From Otis tarda (lineage: Eukaryota; Chordata; Aves; Otidiformes; Otididae), in contig CM048591.1 in assembly GCA_026413225.1 (NCBI GenBank), positions 5,719,001 to 5,783,000 of the forward strand: a stretch of DNA of 64,000 nt, in the 5' to 3' direction. Numbering within the stretch: the first letter of the stretch is position 1; each line of letters starts with the position of its first letter. Both the position numbers and the translations under genes were made by a program. The notes under the pieces were generated by a model. The model searched no databases, was not told the origin of the DNA, and saw only the letters and a program-made list of their open reading frames with translations. Positions 1 through 13,967 of the stretch are shown one piece after another.

Positions 1-3000
1 ATGCTGTTGAACAGTCTCCTCCTATGACTGAGGAGAATATCCTGGTCTTTCTTCCCTTATGGTGTTGCTAAGTGATGACCCAGCAATTTATACATTAAAC
101 TCTTGCTATTACTGCCTCAGCTCATGATCTTCTACACTGTAGTAAGAAATTCAACCATCTTTACCCTTGTCCATTACATTATCCATTTCTTCCTATGTGG
201 TATCTAATTTTTCCTTTGCACTGATGATGCCTTCCTCCTTCATGCCATGAGCAAATTTCCTAAGCAATCTCCTATACTTCGTGCCAAGATTGCTGTTTAA
301 AAAAAATAATGATGCATGAACCGAGCCTCCATCACTAAGCTATTTCTAGCCTTGTATCACCTCTTTTAATACAGTTTCTTACCTCTTTAAAGCTCTTGAA
401 GGAATCCCCATTTTCTGCTCCTTAACAGCAAATATTTTATAAATAAACAACATGTAGCTCTAGTGGATTGACCAATTTTTTTTTTTTTAACAAAAACATT
501 CATTCTATTTGAGAAAGATGCATAGCTACTCTATAGAAAACATTTAATTTAATGCCATTTCTCCTATATTTACATCATTTGAATGTTCCATTCCTTGGAG
601 ACTCCTGAAGTAGTGAATGCTGTTGAAATCAAATTGATGAAACTGAAGACTAGTGAATAATTTATTCTCCCATTGCTAACTATGGGTATCGTGTTTGTTA
701 TTTCCATTTGTTATACATGATAACATCTAACTTTATCAAACATTTGTTTCTAGTTTTGTAATTTTAGGTGAGTTGATGACAATGTCCATTAGACCCATTA
801 TGAGAATGAAACTTGCAAGGCATTCACTCTTGCTACAGTTTATGGTCGTTTCAAGGCCAATATCTTTACCAGCATGATATCAAAATGAGTCAAAACAAAG
901 AAAAGATGTGCATCCAGTTCTAGGGCAGCCTTGGGCTGACTGTGCTTCCTTTTGGCTTAAACAGCGGAAATTTAAGGATTGAGCTAGATCCCCGCACCCT
1001 TCCCATCACCTTCACCCGCATGCTCGCAGAAGGTGTATCAGCTGGCTGGGGCTGTACACCCCCCGCCCTGGCAGCAGAATGAGGCAGATTTTTCACATGC
1101 AGGGGTGGGATGTTTTATGCCCCTTAGTCCCCTTTGCATCTGCTTTGGCTTACCCATAGTTTAAACTAGCAAATGCATTGGAAGCAAACTTGTTTGCAGC
1201 AAGTTCCTGCCAAAGTTCAGAGAGTTACTTCAGGAACTCAGAATGAAAACTCAGATTGCACTGCAATTTTATTGACTCCTGCAGTCAATAAATCTCCCCT
1301 CCCTCAAATGAGTGAGTGAACTCAGCACACAATCCATTTCTCACCACTGTTTTTCTTTTGGTTTGATCTGTTAAGAGCAAAAGCTATTTTGCTTCCCATT
1401 TGGCCCCCGCAGGTTAAAAGGACAGATGAATTTGGGTGAAATAGTACAACTGTCACCTACTGGTTTCAAATGAGGGTCTAGGAAAGGATTACCCAGGACT
1501 TCAGGTAGCAGATGACTTTTTTTCTCATACTGCAGATCAAAAACTAATTTGTAGGAAGAAAAAAATGCTCTTGAAGAAAAAATAATAACTTTGATGGGAT
1601 ACTGTAGGTAATCCAAAGTTAACTTTCTTTGCTCAAAACCCTGCTATTCACATGCAATAGTAAATGAATCAATCACAGACTATTATGGATAATTATTACT
1701 TCTGTGTATATAGCAATAAAACCTTATGGGCATGACTGTTGTCTTCTCATTTCCCATCTGTATCTTGTGTCAATAAACTGTACCACGACCTTTTCTATGA
1801 CCATCGCCATTCTCTGTTAGTACTGCAGTTTCCCCACTTGTGCACTGAAAATTACAACAACTTTCTTTCCAAGGGCGTAGGATGATATGACAATGAATAA
1901 TGTTTCGTGGGTCTAATTCAAAATCCACTGAAGTAGCTGAGAATATTTCAGCCAAATTCAACATGCATTCAATCAGGTGCTATAAAGGCCAAATCATTCT
2001 ATTACAGAACAAACCTCACAATTAATTTAGCCCCATTTCTGAGGCAGCAAATCATTTAGCAATCAACCCTAATTTCTGCAAACAGATTTGTTTATTTATC
2101 TATTCATCATTCATTTCTCATTCCATAATTTTCAGCCTTTGGCAGGTTCCCAGTAAAATTATTCAGTACTTATTGCCCAGAATGCTGTTCTGTGATTGCC
2201 CATCTGAATCATATGGCAAGGGTTTTAATCTGCCTGGTGGAATGATGGAAAGAGAAGAATAATGAATTGAGATATGATTTGTGGGGGTTTTTATTTATTT
2301 AATTTTTTTTTTCCAACAGAAGAACCCTCTAAAAGTTTTCAGACTGGTGTGTAGATCCCTGGCAAAACTTAATTTATATAGATTACTATGTCAAATGTCA
2401 AAATGTGACCTTTCTTTGTGGCCTTTCCTGGAACTTTTGGAATTAAATAATGGACTATAGGCCATGCCCATCCTGGTAAATTAAATGTTTCTGGTACTGG
2501 TCTTTGATAGTGAGGCCAACAGGAAAGGATCAGCCCATGTTCACACAGGAAACATTTTTAACTGTCCCAAACTGAGTGGCTGTATGCAAAGTGCCAACAG
2601 AGATTAGTTTCTTACCCGTGAAAACTTCCAGGCTATTCCAGGACTTGATCAAAGGAAAACTTTCACAAATATACAACTTAAAACTTCAAACTCCAGAATC
2701 TAGGAATACTCTTTGGAAACCAAAACCTTTCAGTCCAGTAGAACGCAGACTGAAAACTGTGTCTTTAGATAAACAAACAGTTTTTCTTCTGAAGATCAGA
2801 AACGGGTGGTGGGTCCGTGCAACTTCAGGTATATAATCTGGTCATCTAACATAATCTCCAGTCTCAGTAGTCTCTGTTTATAGCCAATGGAGAAAAACAT
2901 GTGCCTCCAGAGACTCATTTGGAGAACCTGCATAATGTGAAGAGGTTTGGTTCCTTTGAATAGTTGAAAGCCACAAATAATTTGATCATATAAGACTTGG

Positions 3001-3190
3001 AAAATTTTACATTTCCTTTAATACATTAAAATATCCGTAATTCAGGTTTTCTTCTTCTTTTATTCTTTTTTTTTTTCTCCCAAGCTCATCCATCTCTTTT
3101 TAATTCATGACTTTACAAAAGAAATTGAACTTGAAAAGATTTAAAATTATTTAAGGATCTATGTGATGAAGACATCAGACCAAATCTTTT
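1..3190. other. AT-rich non-coding DNA, no gene seen
   Basis: Stop codons are frequent in all frames and no frame exceeds about 86 codons. No frame has a recognisable domain, and I see no paired splice sites around an open frame. Short A and T runs are scattered through it, for example around 478-489 and 2300-2312. A slightly more GC-rich patch near 985-1080 does not have the CpG density of an island. I cannot assign a function. Confidence 0.55.
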
Positions 3191-3194
3191 GGCA

Positions 3195-3312
3195 AGGATA
3201 GGGAAACGTTGGTGCAGTTTGCTTGGGGAAGCTGTGAAATCTCTAGCATGGGAGGATTTTAAGAATAGACTATACAAACATCTACCTGACAGGAATTGTC
3301 TGAGCTGATTTT
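3195..3312 (+). mobile_element. Old CR1 LINE 3' fragment
   Basis: The stretch follows the CR1 3'-end pattern in order: a gene-end phrase resembling 'ggaacagattgcctaggga', seen here as GCTTGGGGAAGCTGTG, then a 'gaatctccatc' equivalent, then AGGATTTTAAGAATAGACTA, then CACCTGTCAGG-like bases as CTACCTGACAGG. In CR1 this region follows the reverse-transcriptase code near the 3' end of the element. The copy is heavily diverged, has no terminal repeat and carries no usable frame. CR1 moves by target-primed reverse transcription, so 5'-truncated pieces like this are the normal form. The boundaries are approximate. Confidence 0.6.
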
Positions 3313-6300
3313 TTTCTGGGACAAAGGAATCAACCAAAAGATCTAGCGCTGATTGTCTTATTATCTAAGAGTCTAGGGTTTTATAGATTCACAGTTGCTA
3401 AAAACTTATGACTGGAATTTCTTGTCACCCTCCTGGAAAATAGACAATCGGATAAAAGTAGAGATAATCAAATTAGAAGTTTCAATTTTGATAAAAGTAT
3501 ACTTAACCTTATTTTGTCAAAACACAAAATGTCAGTGATTATTTTAGTGGACATCTTGCATAATGTAATCCTTTCAAACAATATTGTTTAATAATTACAT
3601 GCCCTTCTCCAGTGATTTTTATGTTAAGGTCTAAAAGTGAAGGAAAGAAACACTTTCTCTGCAAGAGTTAGCATCATATTATTTTATACATAGAGAAACA
3701 GAGGCAATGAGAAAAAAAAGAAATGACTAATTTTGAAATCCCCGTGAATCCCATAAAGTAATGAATTTGCTCATGTTTTCAAGCATTAACTGCCTGTTTG
3801 TACTTGTGTTTCGTGTCAATAATCTGAGTCAGTAGACGACTTTGAATACAAATTTTGAAGCCAGTTTTGACAACATACAGAGTACTAAGTTCCTTGGATA
3901 TGTATAAAACAAAATATTTGGGGATCCAAATATCATAATGGGAGAATGAGGCCCGTGGATCTGAGGAATACAAAGAGTTTGTATTTGCTGACATAAATTA
4001 AATTCCTTTCATAGAGGGCTTAAAAATCTGTTCCTGGCCTTTGTGATGCAGCAGCAAAGACTCACAACATTGACCCTGATTACCTCACATTTTAACCAGA
4101 AGTCGCGCTACCTCTCACATTTGATTAATTTAATAACATGGCTCCCATCTTCTAATTAAAACTCTTTGCAGTGTAATCTGCTAAAACTATTATTTCATAC
4201 TGGAGTAAAGTCCTTTGTTGCTACTCATTTCTGGGGCTCTGCAGAGCTAAAAGGAAGAAGGACTTCATGTGACCTTCAAGATGGAAAATCTCATTGGATT
4301 CATCACCTGCTCCATTGATGGCCAACAGACCAGCTTTTAGGGTGTTCAGAATATATTTTGGTAGTGAGTATAGTTTTAGCAGAAATTTAATCAACTTGCC
4401 CCTGTTAAATATTTATCCAATTATGCAAGTGACAAGCGAAAAATGAATGAATCCCTTTTAACGTAATATAAAATAGCACATAGCAGAAGGGAATTTTATC
4501 ATTAAAGATATAATAAGATCATGAACACCTCCAAAGGGGTGAGTTAATCAAATAAGGCCATAATATGACAAGCAGCCTGTCAGAAGAAATTCTATTTGCT
4601 GCAGTATGTGAGTTGCATTTGAGTTAATAATTGAGTCGCATAACCATTCTACCAACCTTGTTAGAGGATGTCACACTCAGCTTTGTTGATGAAGGAGGAC
4701 AAAAGTAGATTGTATGAAAGAGGAATTCCAAGAGCTGATATTGACAGTGGGTGTAATTGCAGGAATTGCTGACAGTTGCAAATATAGACCTTTCCCCTAG
4801 GTACATAATGTGTATTTCTCTCCCTTCTCCAGAATAGTAATAATCCTCTCATACTAAGTATGGATATGTGTACACTTGAACAACTAGTCGTATAGAGAAA
4901 ACAATGTGAAGCATATGGTGAAGGAGACTTGAGATTTTTTTTTTTCTTTTGAAAAGAGTTTAAGGCCATATCCTTAGCTGGTCAAAAACTTTACATCTCC
5001 ACTGACTTCAGCTGAGCTCTGGTGATTTACATAAGTTAATGCTCTGTCGCACAGTATGTAATCTTTTCCCATTAATGTTCACCTGCTGTGCCATAATGAC
5101 TACAAAACACCCAACAATAGCTAGACAGTGGGTGTGCTGTGACTGCCACTTATTACACGGATCATAATCACACTACTGGTACCTTGCGCTTCCTCCATTT
5201 ATTTGTCATATCCATCTGGTGCCCCTCCTACATAGACTAAGAGTAGACACTATCTACAACTACAATTCTCATCCTACATGGGGAATGAAAATAGTATTGC
5301 AATAGCAATAAGCAAAAATTTGCATCTAATTTCTAATAGCAACAAGACCATAATACAAAAGCTCTCTCTCTCTAGGAGCTCAAGGCACTTGAACTACTTT
5401 GTAAGTGGTGTTTTGTAGATGAAATATAAGGTAGTAAAAGATCGAAGGATTAGCTTGTGATTACAGTATTGGCAGATCTTCTTCCAGCTGTAAAAGAGAA
5501 AAAAAAAATGATGAGGGAATTCATATCATTATTAAGCATTACTTCACTACAGGTAGTAAATGCTAACAAGTCTAAAGCTGTACATAAGCTGTCATAATAA
5601 ATCCTGAATCCTGGCAAAATTCATTAAAATTCATGTTTTGTGGACTCTCTGAAAAAGAACCAAATTACTACTGACACAGTTTGCTAGCTTTGGAGAAGTC
5701 TGTCTTTTGAAAAATTCAAGAATTCGAAACACAGCTCATGCAGAAGGAACTCTTGCGGGCTTAAGTTTAAAATTATGTTCACTTGTCTACAATGACCTAT
5801 CTTACTGATCATCATACTGATCATCTTAATGACCTTGTGATCTCTGTATAAGAACAGAAGGCATAAGAATGCCACCTCTGAGCCTTGTACATCCAAAACA
5901 ATCACTTTCCAGGAACTGGGATGTAACAATGATATTGTATCTGATATGGCGTAAAGAAGAAAATACTGTCATAACAGAGGGCAGAAATAACATCAACAAC
6001 CATAACATAGACATATATACTATTAAAAAAAAAAAAAAACAAACAAATCAAATCAATGTTCTATATTGGATTTCAGATGATCCCTATATAAGGCTGTCTT
6101 TACCACTTACCTTGTGATTCTACCATAAACCCATAATTCACTATTTGTTCCCTGGTTTACTAAGCCTTGTAACATTTTATTCTTGAATCAATTTCCACCT
6201 GTCAGTTCAGAACAGCCGTGTTTCACTTCCACCGTCCCGTGTCTCTATCTAATCATAGTACCTTTAATAGAAAGAAAACCTCTTTTATGAGTTAGTGCTA

Positions 6301-8930
6301 TGCCCGCTGCAATGGGATGCTCACCTTGGTTGAAGAAGGAGGCACAGTTTATTACAAACATACCAAGATGTCCTGACTTCACAAATATTTAGTAAAGAGT
6401 GCTTGCAGGACACCTAGAATATTGTCCCCAAATGGGGAGGACCCCTGTTTTCAGTCAGAGAGAGCTAGCAGCTTCTCAGCATTTCTGCTTCACCTCCTCT
6501 CTAATTTTGCATTGTGACACTTTGCTGATTTTATTTAATTAGCAAAATGTATATTAAACCAACCTGGGGGGGGTGTTTAAGTAGCTGCCATGTGCAAATA
6601 GGTCTTTTGCACCCTTCAGGAAAAGCAAACATCTTAACAGAGGAATATTAAGTAGCGCCTGTGAAATCATGTAGGAGATGAAATGATGGACTTGAGGAGG
6701 ATGGCTGTGCATTAAAATGCATCTCCTGTGGCTTGGCACTCAAGATGCTGAAAGACTGAAGAAGCTTCTACAAGTTCAGGCTAGAAAAGATCCCACAAAG
6801 AGGCAGTGGCTTTAGTCTCAGAAACTGGCTGAATTGTCTCAGGGTCATGAAACCCCAGGTGTGGGAGGTAGGTGCAAGCCATATAGAAAAAAAAATAGAA
6901 AACCATAAACCACAATAAAAAGACTTTGTCATCTAAAACAACAGAGTTCCCGGTGGGACCTCAGTACCTGCTTGCTCAGACCTCAAGTTCCCAAGTATAG
7001 TTGCTTGAGCAACTTGGGCTGTGATCTGAGTCTTGGCTGAGTTCAATTTAGGTCTCCAGATGCAGGTGTTTCTATGAGAGGTAGACTTCTAAGCTATTTT
7101 TTTTTAGTCAGTGGGAAGAGATAATTGTATCTCAATGGTGTTTAGGGCATGATGTAGTTGAGTAGCCCATTTGTGGTGGTGGTGATTTGTGTCAGAGAAC
7201 AATTCAGCAGGACCAGCTGCCCTGGCAAGCTCTCCACTGATTATAAAGACAGCTTCACCATCCAGCACAGAAGTAGACACTTAAATATAGGCACCTAATT
7301 GTGGATATTTTAAACAAAATCTAAATCCTCCTGCCTGGTTTTTTTTTTTTTTGGGTGGGCTTTTTGAGTTTGGAGTGGGTTTTTTTTTAATCTACAAATA
7401 AGGTTAATATTGCATGCAGACTTCTCCAGACTAAGGAGACCCATTACAGAAGCTTTATGGAAAATTTCTTTTAATATTACTTAGTTTCTTAAGCTGTCTG
7501 AGTCCTGCCCATAGGAAAATCCATTAAGTGTAAGGCTATCAAAGTCAGAAGCACCATTCCCAATGAGCAAGACCAACTCACACATGTTCCCCTATCAATA
7601 GGACAGGATAGCTGCGTATCAGAATATCATGCCAAAAACAGAGTACCAAATCCTATCAGACGTTCATCAAATTACTACCCGTGTCAAATCCCAGTGCGAT
7701 TGGTAGAAACACATCCCCTCTTTGAGTTACAAACTAAAATTTCAGTTGCTAGTGAAGCTGCCTAGGAACTTGCATATTCAGAAGGCATTCTGGCAGAGTA
7801 CTACAGCATGAAGACACAGACGGCTAAACAGCAGAGCTATAAATAAAGTGGAACCCTGCTTCCAAGAAACACTAACACCTACACAGCTCACTATCTGTAG
7901 TTTAAGAGAGCACTGAAAGAGTTTTTCATACTCATCTTCAAATTTGGCAGAGAGAGAGTACGATGGAATATGAATCAGAAGAAGAAACTCTCATGACTAA
8001 ATAAGTAAATACAAAAGAAATAGAATAGAGAATATGTGACTTAGGAAGATTTAAATTAATTATCTTATGGTGGATTGTAGAAGAGACAATTGGTTATTTG
8101 CAACATGCTTCCTTTGCAGTCAATATATAAAAAACAAGGCATTTGGTCACATTTTCTACAAGTCCATGTGTTCTCAGAGCTCTATTTTTTTTCCCTATAG
8201 TTAAATCAGACGAATTGTTGGTTTTGTAGATTGTTCTTGTATTTCAACTCTTCCTTGCTTGATTATTCATTTATTTCCTTGTAGGTACAAACTTCTTTAG
8301 AACAAACTTTTGAAAGAGATCTGAGGACAGAACTTTAAACTTGGGCAGTCTGGATCCCTTTGAGCTGTCTTTTTGCAGCTGATGGCCCTCAAAGCATTGT
8401 AAACGCTGCAGAAGGTGAATGGCAGAGGTAGAAGGATGCAATTTTTTATGATTCATTAACTTCTCCTTCCTGAGTTGGAACAGATCACCTCTGTCACTTC
8501 AATAATGTTGCTAACAGCAGAGATAATTCTTTTTCCCTTTGTCATAAGTATTTGAAGAAGCAAAACTGTGATTCTAGTCCTGATGCCATTGTGCTGCTTT
8601 GAAGAGCTGTGGTAGGTACAGCTATTGTAACACAATTACCATTCTGTAGGTATAATAGTGTCTGAACCATGAGCCTGCGTAAGTATCTACCGTCTCACTC
8701 AATAACTGACTGCAGAGACAGATCTTGCATAAATTCTTAACATCTACAAAACAGTTTTTTGGGGTTTTGTAAAGTTTTGGGTTGTTTTTTTTTTTTCTGT
8801 AAAACAACTTGTTGAGTTCTAGAAAAGAAAAATTCCAGATTTGTTTTCTGGTACACTGGAATTCTTTCTTGAAAAGAGAAAATACAATGCTTATCTTTAA
8901 AAGACTCAGGGAACTGTAGCACATGTAACA
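3313..8930. other. AT-rich non-coding DNA, no gene seen
   Basis: No coding region can be supported. Around 3675-3740 a phrase resembling the 'gagaaacagaggca' signature of MIR-type SINEs is visible but too short to call. A 12-bp unit beginning TACTGATCATC is tandemly duplicated at 5803-5826. An A-run of about 14 bases lies near 6027-6040 and several T-runs lie near 7340-7388. The stretch at 4370-4560 is A/T-rich with several TAAT-type motifs and could be regulatory, but I see nothing decisive. Confidence 0.5.
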
Positions 8931-8934
8931 ATTC

Positions 8935-10030
8935 AGCTGAAGTCACATTCCAACATAAATACTGGAATAAATAACTCAAAAGTTTGCAAGCACCTAGAGG
9001 ACAATAAGAGAAGAGCAACAGCCAATTTACACCCATCAAAAACAAATCATGTCAGACTAAACTAATTCCTACTATGACAAGGTAAGTGGTTCTGTGCATA
9101 AGGGAAAAACAAGAAATGTCAGATACTTTGACTTTAGTAAAGCTTTGACACTGTCTTACACGAAGGACTTACAAAAATTTTGAGAAACATTACCTAGGTG
9201 AAACTCTAGAGTGTGGGATCACATAGCTACTGTCAAGCATCAGAGTTAGATAGCTACCCACACTCAATACAGCTGGCTACTTAGGATTCTGTCTGATGTC
9301 TGATACTATTCATAATCTGATAAACAGTTTGGCTGAAAGAAGAGAAAGCATATTTATTACAGCCACCGAGAGCACCAAGGTGAGTGTCTACAAACATAGT
9401 GGGAAAGAAGACTAGAATTCAAAACAATTGGAGATAAGTGGAGGAAAAGTACAGTGACATCCAGGAAGGACAAATGCAAAGTGAAACTCTTGGAAATACG
9501 CAACTACACAAATACAAAAGTGAATTTCTGGCCTGCTTGCAGTATTGCAGAATGGGATCTGAGTAACCTGAGGGATCTGCTGAACCTGAGTCAAAAACCT
9601 TGTGCTTGTGCATTGAAGGCACAATAGTTTGGAACGATGGGGACCATTTGTAAAGGATCCTCAAAAGAGAATGAGACTGATTTGGGCAGGTGTTGAAAAC
9701 ATGATCTAGGAGAAAAGTTTAAAGAAATTAAGATCATTTAATCTAGATAAAAGGAAAACTGAGTGAAAATGTGGAAATGGTCTTCAACAGTAAAAGGTAG
9801 CTATAAGAAAGAAACTTTTGTGTGTCTACTGCTGTTAGGCCAAGGAGTAATAAAGCAAAGAAGATTAAAGTCTAACACCAGGAAATGTTTTCATCACTGA
9901 AGATTTTTAAGATAAATTGGACTAGCATTTGTCACAAGTGACATAGCTGACCCTGTCTTTATGAAAGGAGATGGACTACATGACCTCTTTGTGTCCCTTC
10001 TAGCCACATTTTCTTTCATTTCTTCAAGAA
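8935..10030 (+). mobile_element. Old CR1 LINE copy with decayed reverse-transcriptase code
   Basis: This is a 5'-truncated CR1-family LINE of an old lineage. Several consensus landmarks appear in the right order. An AAGCACCTAGAGGA-AATAA phrase lies near 8990-9007. An ACAAATCATGTCAGACTAA phrase lies near 9042-9060. The code for the reverse-transcriptase palm motif FDFSKAFDT lies at 9127-9152. A GTTTAGCC/GAGAAAAGAAGACTGAG-like phrase is near 9740-9765, a TCTTCAA...TAAAAGGT phrase near 9781-9798, and the 3' phrase GGACTACATGACCTCTTTG near 9972-9990. The palm motif carries a single-base deletion (GCT TT GAC), so the frame is broken there. The enzyme would have made cDNA from LINE RNA at the nick site, but nothing functional remains. 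The pattern resembles the old CR1 subfamilies shared by birds, turtles and crocodilians. I did not determine the subfamily. Confidence 0.75.
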
Positions 10031-12645
10031 AAAAAAAACCAACATATTTCTTTCTCTGAAATATACACCTATCCTTAACTGAAGCACAAATACACTGCAA
10101 GTAATAACTTTACCTCTTTAGGGTTCAGAAAATACATAGAAGCAAAAGCTGTAAAGTAAAACATTGGATGAGATAAAAGTCATGTAATTCATCTGAAAAT
10201 TGTGAATGGAAACAGAAAATCTCAAATTAAACATTGTTAATGTGGACATTTGCCCTATGTTATGAAGAAAAAAAAAAGTATAAGAGAAGTACAACATGCA
10301 AAGTCTACTGTTTTATTTGATTAATTACATTGAGTCACTGCTGTATCACATTTACTGACTTCTTTGTGTAAGATCCTGACAACTGAGAATGGGGCAAGGG
10401 AGAATTTGTGTTCTTTCTATAATCCTGAGAGATGCAATAGTGACTCAAGAAGGAAAGGTTCATACAACACGTGGAGCTAACTTGCTTTCACTGCTATTGC
10501 TCTGTCTCCTGGAAATCCACTTTGGAGGAATGTAATATACAACCTCAAGTCTAGCTATATAACTTTCCAAAACATTGTGGCTTCTCATCAGCTAGAATTA
10601 GTTATTCCAGCACTACCACCCTTGGCAGCTGTGATGCCCTCCACTCCCAGAGGCAAAGAACACATCAAAGCAAACATGTCTTTTCAGAAATTCAGATAGA
10701 TTCAAGAATGGGAGGAAGACACTGTAAAATTGTTCATGTCTCTTCCTCCAATTCATTATTAGCCAAATTCCCAAGAACAGGCACCCATCTAAAAAAACCC
10801 TCAAACCCAAAACCAACAAACCAAAAAACCAGAACAAGTTATAACCTCACAAAAGCAGTGGTTGTAGAAGAGTGTGACACAGGCAATCCATTCTCATTTT
10901 GTACCATACTTGAGTTATAGTGTAGAATGAGCCATACATCTTCCTGTAATGTAAATAATGCTATTTACCCTATCTGCTCAAACACCAAACCTTTACAAGT
11001 TATATACCTCAGTTCAGCTTCACACTAGGCTTCTCATACAGTCAATGGAAAAAAGAGGCACCTCTGGAGGTTGAGTCGTCTAGTCTGCTTCAGATGTCAA
11101 TCTTAAAGTGGAGTGAATCACTCTGGAAATGTTGATTTAATTTTCTGTTCTACAGACGGAGCACATAGAGACTAGCTCAGACTCAGATGCTTAAGGTATG
11201 GCAACTGTTTCCCTCCCAGAGCTTGAGACACTCAAGGCAAAAAGAAGTTGATTCTGCATTGATTAAAGTCTACAGCTCATTTTAGAGCATAAAGCAAAGT
11301 GTGCAAGTATAAGTGCCAGTTATCATCAACCTGATATAGCATTGCAATTCCAAAATTGAAAATATTGCAATTTAATTATGAATAATAAGTCAAAATTATT
11401 TGAAGGAATAATCTCACAGGATTTTAGAGACTTAGTATACTTCTACTTTAAATATCCAAGGTGCTTTCAGACACAACAGAAGCTGAATATTCAAATAACA
11501 GTAGAAAAAAAAATTCCAATAAAAATTACGTTTAAGAATTCCCATATCAACCGCATTAAATATTTAAATCTGCTGGTAGTTTTTCAGAATCCAAACAGTC
11601 CTTCAAAGAATTGGAATTTTATTGCTCTACTTTTTAACCAGTGTGTCAGTTCAATAGAGAAGATTTCTCAAGATGGCCATTGCACCTTTGTATTGGGGAT
11701 TCATTAAAATTTGATGAGGTATTCTTATTGCAATCAGGCTTTTGAAAATGAATTTTAAGGATGAACTAGAGCCATAATAGTACTAGGGCTAAACAGGTAT
11801 GTGAAGTCTTTGCAAAACATGAGGATTACACATATGATACATGGTCAAATTCACCTCTTGGTTATGCCTGAGTAGGTTTTTTACTTCATTACAATGACTA
11901 ATTACATTCAATATACTGCGGTGTAAATTCAGATAGTATTCTGTCCTTCCTTAAATCTCTTTTCCTTTCACTTACTTAGTTAGGATATAAGTATCACCAG
12001 AATTTATCCCATAGGAGTTGATTTTCCTAGAGATAGTTGTTAGGAAAGTTGGTGGCGTCTTTGGGGTACTGCACGGTTTACAAAACATGACAGATTTCCA
12101 CCTTTTCTCTTCCTTGTAATCTTTTTTTTCAATAAAAATTGAAATGTTTCATAGAAGAAGAGCAGTTATGGTGGGAGTGGTGTCAGGATTTGAGATGGAA
12201 CTTCTTGAGCCCAATCTCAGTGCATTCATTTCTTGCTAAATTTTAGAATAATCATTTGGAGGGGAAAAAAAAAAAAAAGTGTTTTTAAAGACTTTTCTTT
12301 TCATCACCTCAGTTTAGCCACACAAACACCTTAATCAGCAAACTGGCATGCCAGAGATTTCCATAAATGTTAAGAGGGGAAAGGAGAGGTGGAAAAGGGT
12401 AACACGGCATCCGAATCACCTCCTAAAGCAGTTGAGGTGCCAGTGGCAATAGCAGTTCCTACGGCAGAGTTGCCACGAAGCATTTTGTGTCTTGGTCTCT
12501 TATTTTCCTGATGAGTTAGTGACAACAAAAGTAGTTTAACTTTCAGATAACTGTCCTTGAAAAAGAATGAGTGCTGAGGATAGGAAAGATGCTGGACTCC
12601 CTTCAAATAGTGATTAAACGATAACTTGATTATCACTGTAAATCT
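10031..12645. other. AT-rich non-coding DNA, no gene seen
   Basis: The longest frame here is 109 codons (11378-11707, plus strand). It is AT-driven, lysine, asparagine and phenylalanine rich, and shows no domain. A stretch near 11040-11110 contains 'cacctctggaggttgagtcg', faintly like a CR1 3' end, but too degraded to call. An A-run of about 14 bases follows GGGG near 12260-12278. Nothing else is recognisable. Confidence 0.5.
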
Positions 12646-12649
12646 AAGT

Positions 12650-12840
12650 ATCTAAGAATGGCCATATTGGCTCAGGCCAAATGCCTGCCCAGCATGCTAC
12701 CTGGTCTCTGACAGCATTCAAAAGTAGATGGATAGAAAAAGTAAAATAAAATATAAATGTTTTTTCCTTGGAATGGTCCCCCAGCCTCCTGTGAGCTGAT
12801 GCCCAGCTGTTCCCTGAGCTGAAGATACCATCTTTCATTT
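12650..12840 (+). repeat. Ancient interspersed repeat (amniote family, name unknown)
   Basis: The segment opens with AAGAATGGCCATATTGG, then CTCAGGCCAAATGCCTGCC and later CTGGTCTCTGACAGCATTC. I recognise this order as a repeat that is very common in turtle and crocodilian genomes, where it reads approximately 'agaatggccatactgg', 'gtcagaccaaaggtccat', 'ctgtcttctgacagtgg'. I cannot recall its formal name or class with confidence. There is no coding capacity. It is probably an old, degraded copy. The 3' boundary is less certain because an A-rich insertion interrupts it near 12735-12765. Confidence 0.5.
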
Positions 12841-12845
12841 AACAG

Positions 12846-13965
12846 TCCCAGACTTATCTGCTTTCAATTAATTAATACTTCCAATCACTTTTAAATGCAT
12901 TCAAAGCTTAAACACTCACAATGTTCATAGTAAATAGGTGCAAAGCTTAGCTACAGTAATAAAACAGTTATCACTTAACGGCTTTATGTCAAAGTAGCCA
13001 ATAATAATCACATAGTCATAGCGTTTAATATGGAAGGCAGAGTGTAGAGAAATCAGCTTCACACTCCACCAGGTTTTGAACAGACACTAGAACAAAGATA
13101 ATTTGCATCTTGGGGAAGTATGCTAAATCAGGGTGTGCTGGAAGTCCAACTGCAGCACTGCACACTTTGCTCTAAAACTCAGAAACCCCAGTGGAAAATT
13201 CTGCAAAGATCCACTGTTTCGTACTGGGCACAATTTCAAAGTACAGCTCTTCAAAGGTCAGCCTGAGCTTCACCACCGGCTACTAGTGATAACCACTTCA
13301 AAAACCTGCTGGGGTCTGTCTGGAGGCAATGAACTGTGTGCAGGATAGATGTATCCTCAGGAGGAGGAAACCAAGATTAGACTCGGGCCATCACTTGTAC
13401 ATTGTAAACTCTGGTCTACTGACAACTGAACTGAAAGTGTTCATTTGTTTCAGTTAAATCACCAAAAAGATATAAGAAAAGGTAATAACACACATATATC
13501 GCTGACCCAAGTCCCATTCATTTTGGCAACATAAAAGCAAAATGCTTAAAACATATTAATCTGTGATTGTCTGGCACTTTGAGAGTGCCTGAAACATCCA
13601 TTCTTAGGAGCATGAAGTTGTCAATGGCTGATCTATGTCTTGTCAATTCTGAATCAGAAATAATGACATAAATCAGTTACACCTAGGTTGGCACAAATCT
13701 TTTTTCTCCTCTCCTTTGGAACCAATTACCAAAGTAACTCTGAAACCTCTAATGTGATATACAGTCTTTCCAATCAGCAGATTTTCCAGGAGCATCAATC
13801 AGTCAAGTGTCTGCAGCTCTGAGATGGAGCTTAACTCTCACTAAATGAATAAAAAGAAACCATCTGGTAGACTCTTTCCTCCTGAGCAAGAAGTAAAGAC
13901 ATGCTGAGTGTTAGCTAGTATGATTGCAGAGCATTTGTGAAATGCCAAGAGCAATGGAGGTTGCT
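12846..13965. other. Unique non-coding DNA, no gene seen
   Basis: No coding or RNA gene is supported. The 71-codon plus-strand frame at 13133-13348 has no recognisable features. I see no simple-sequence array. Confidence 0.5.
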
Positions 13966-13967
13966 TC

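Noticed and set aside
3675-3740. Phrase resembling a MIR-type SINE.
   Set aside because: Only about 25 bases are comparable and the rest is A-rich.
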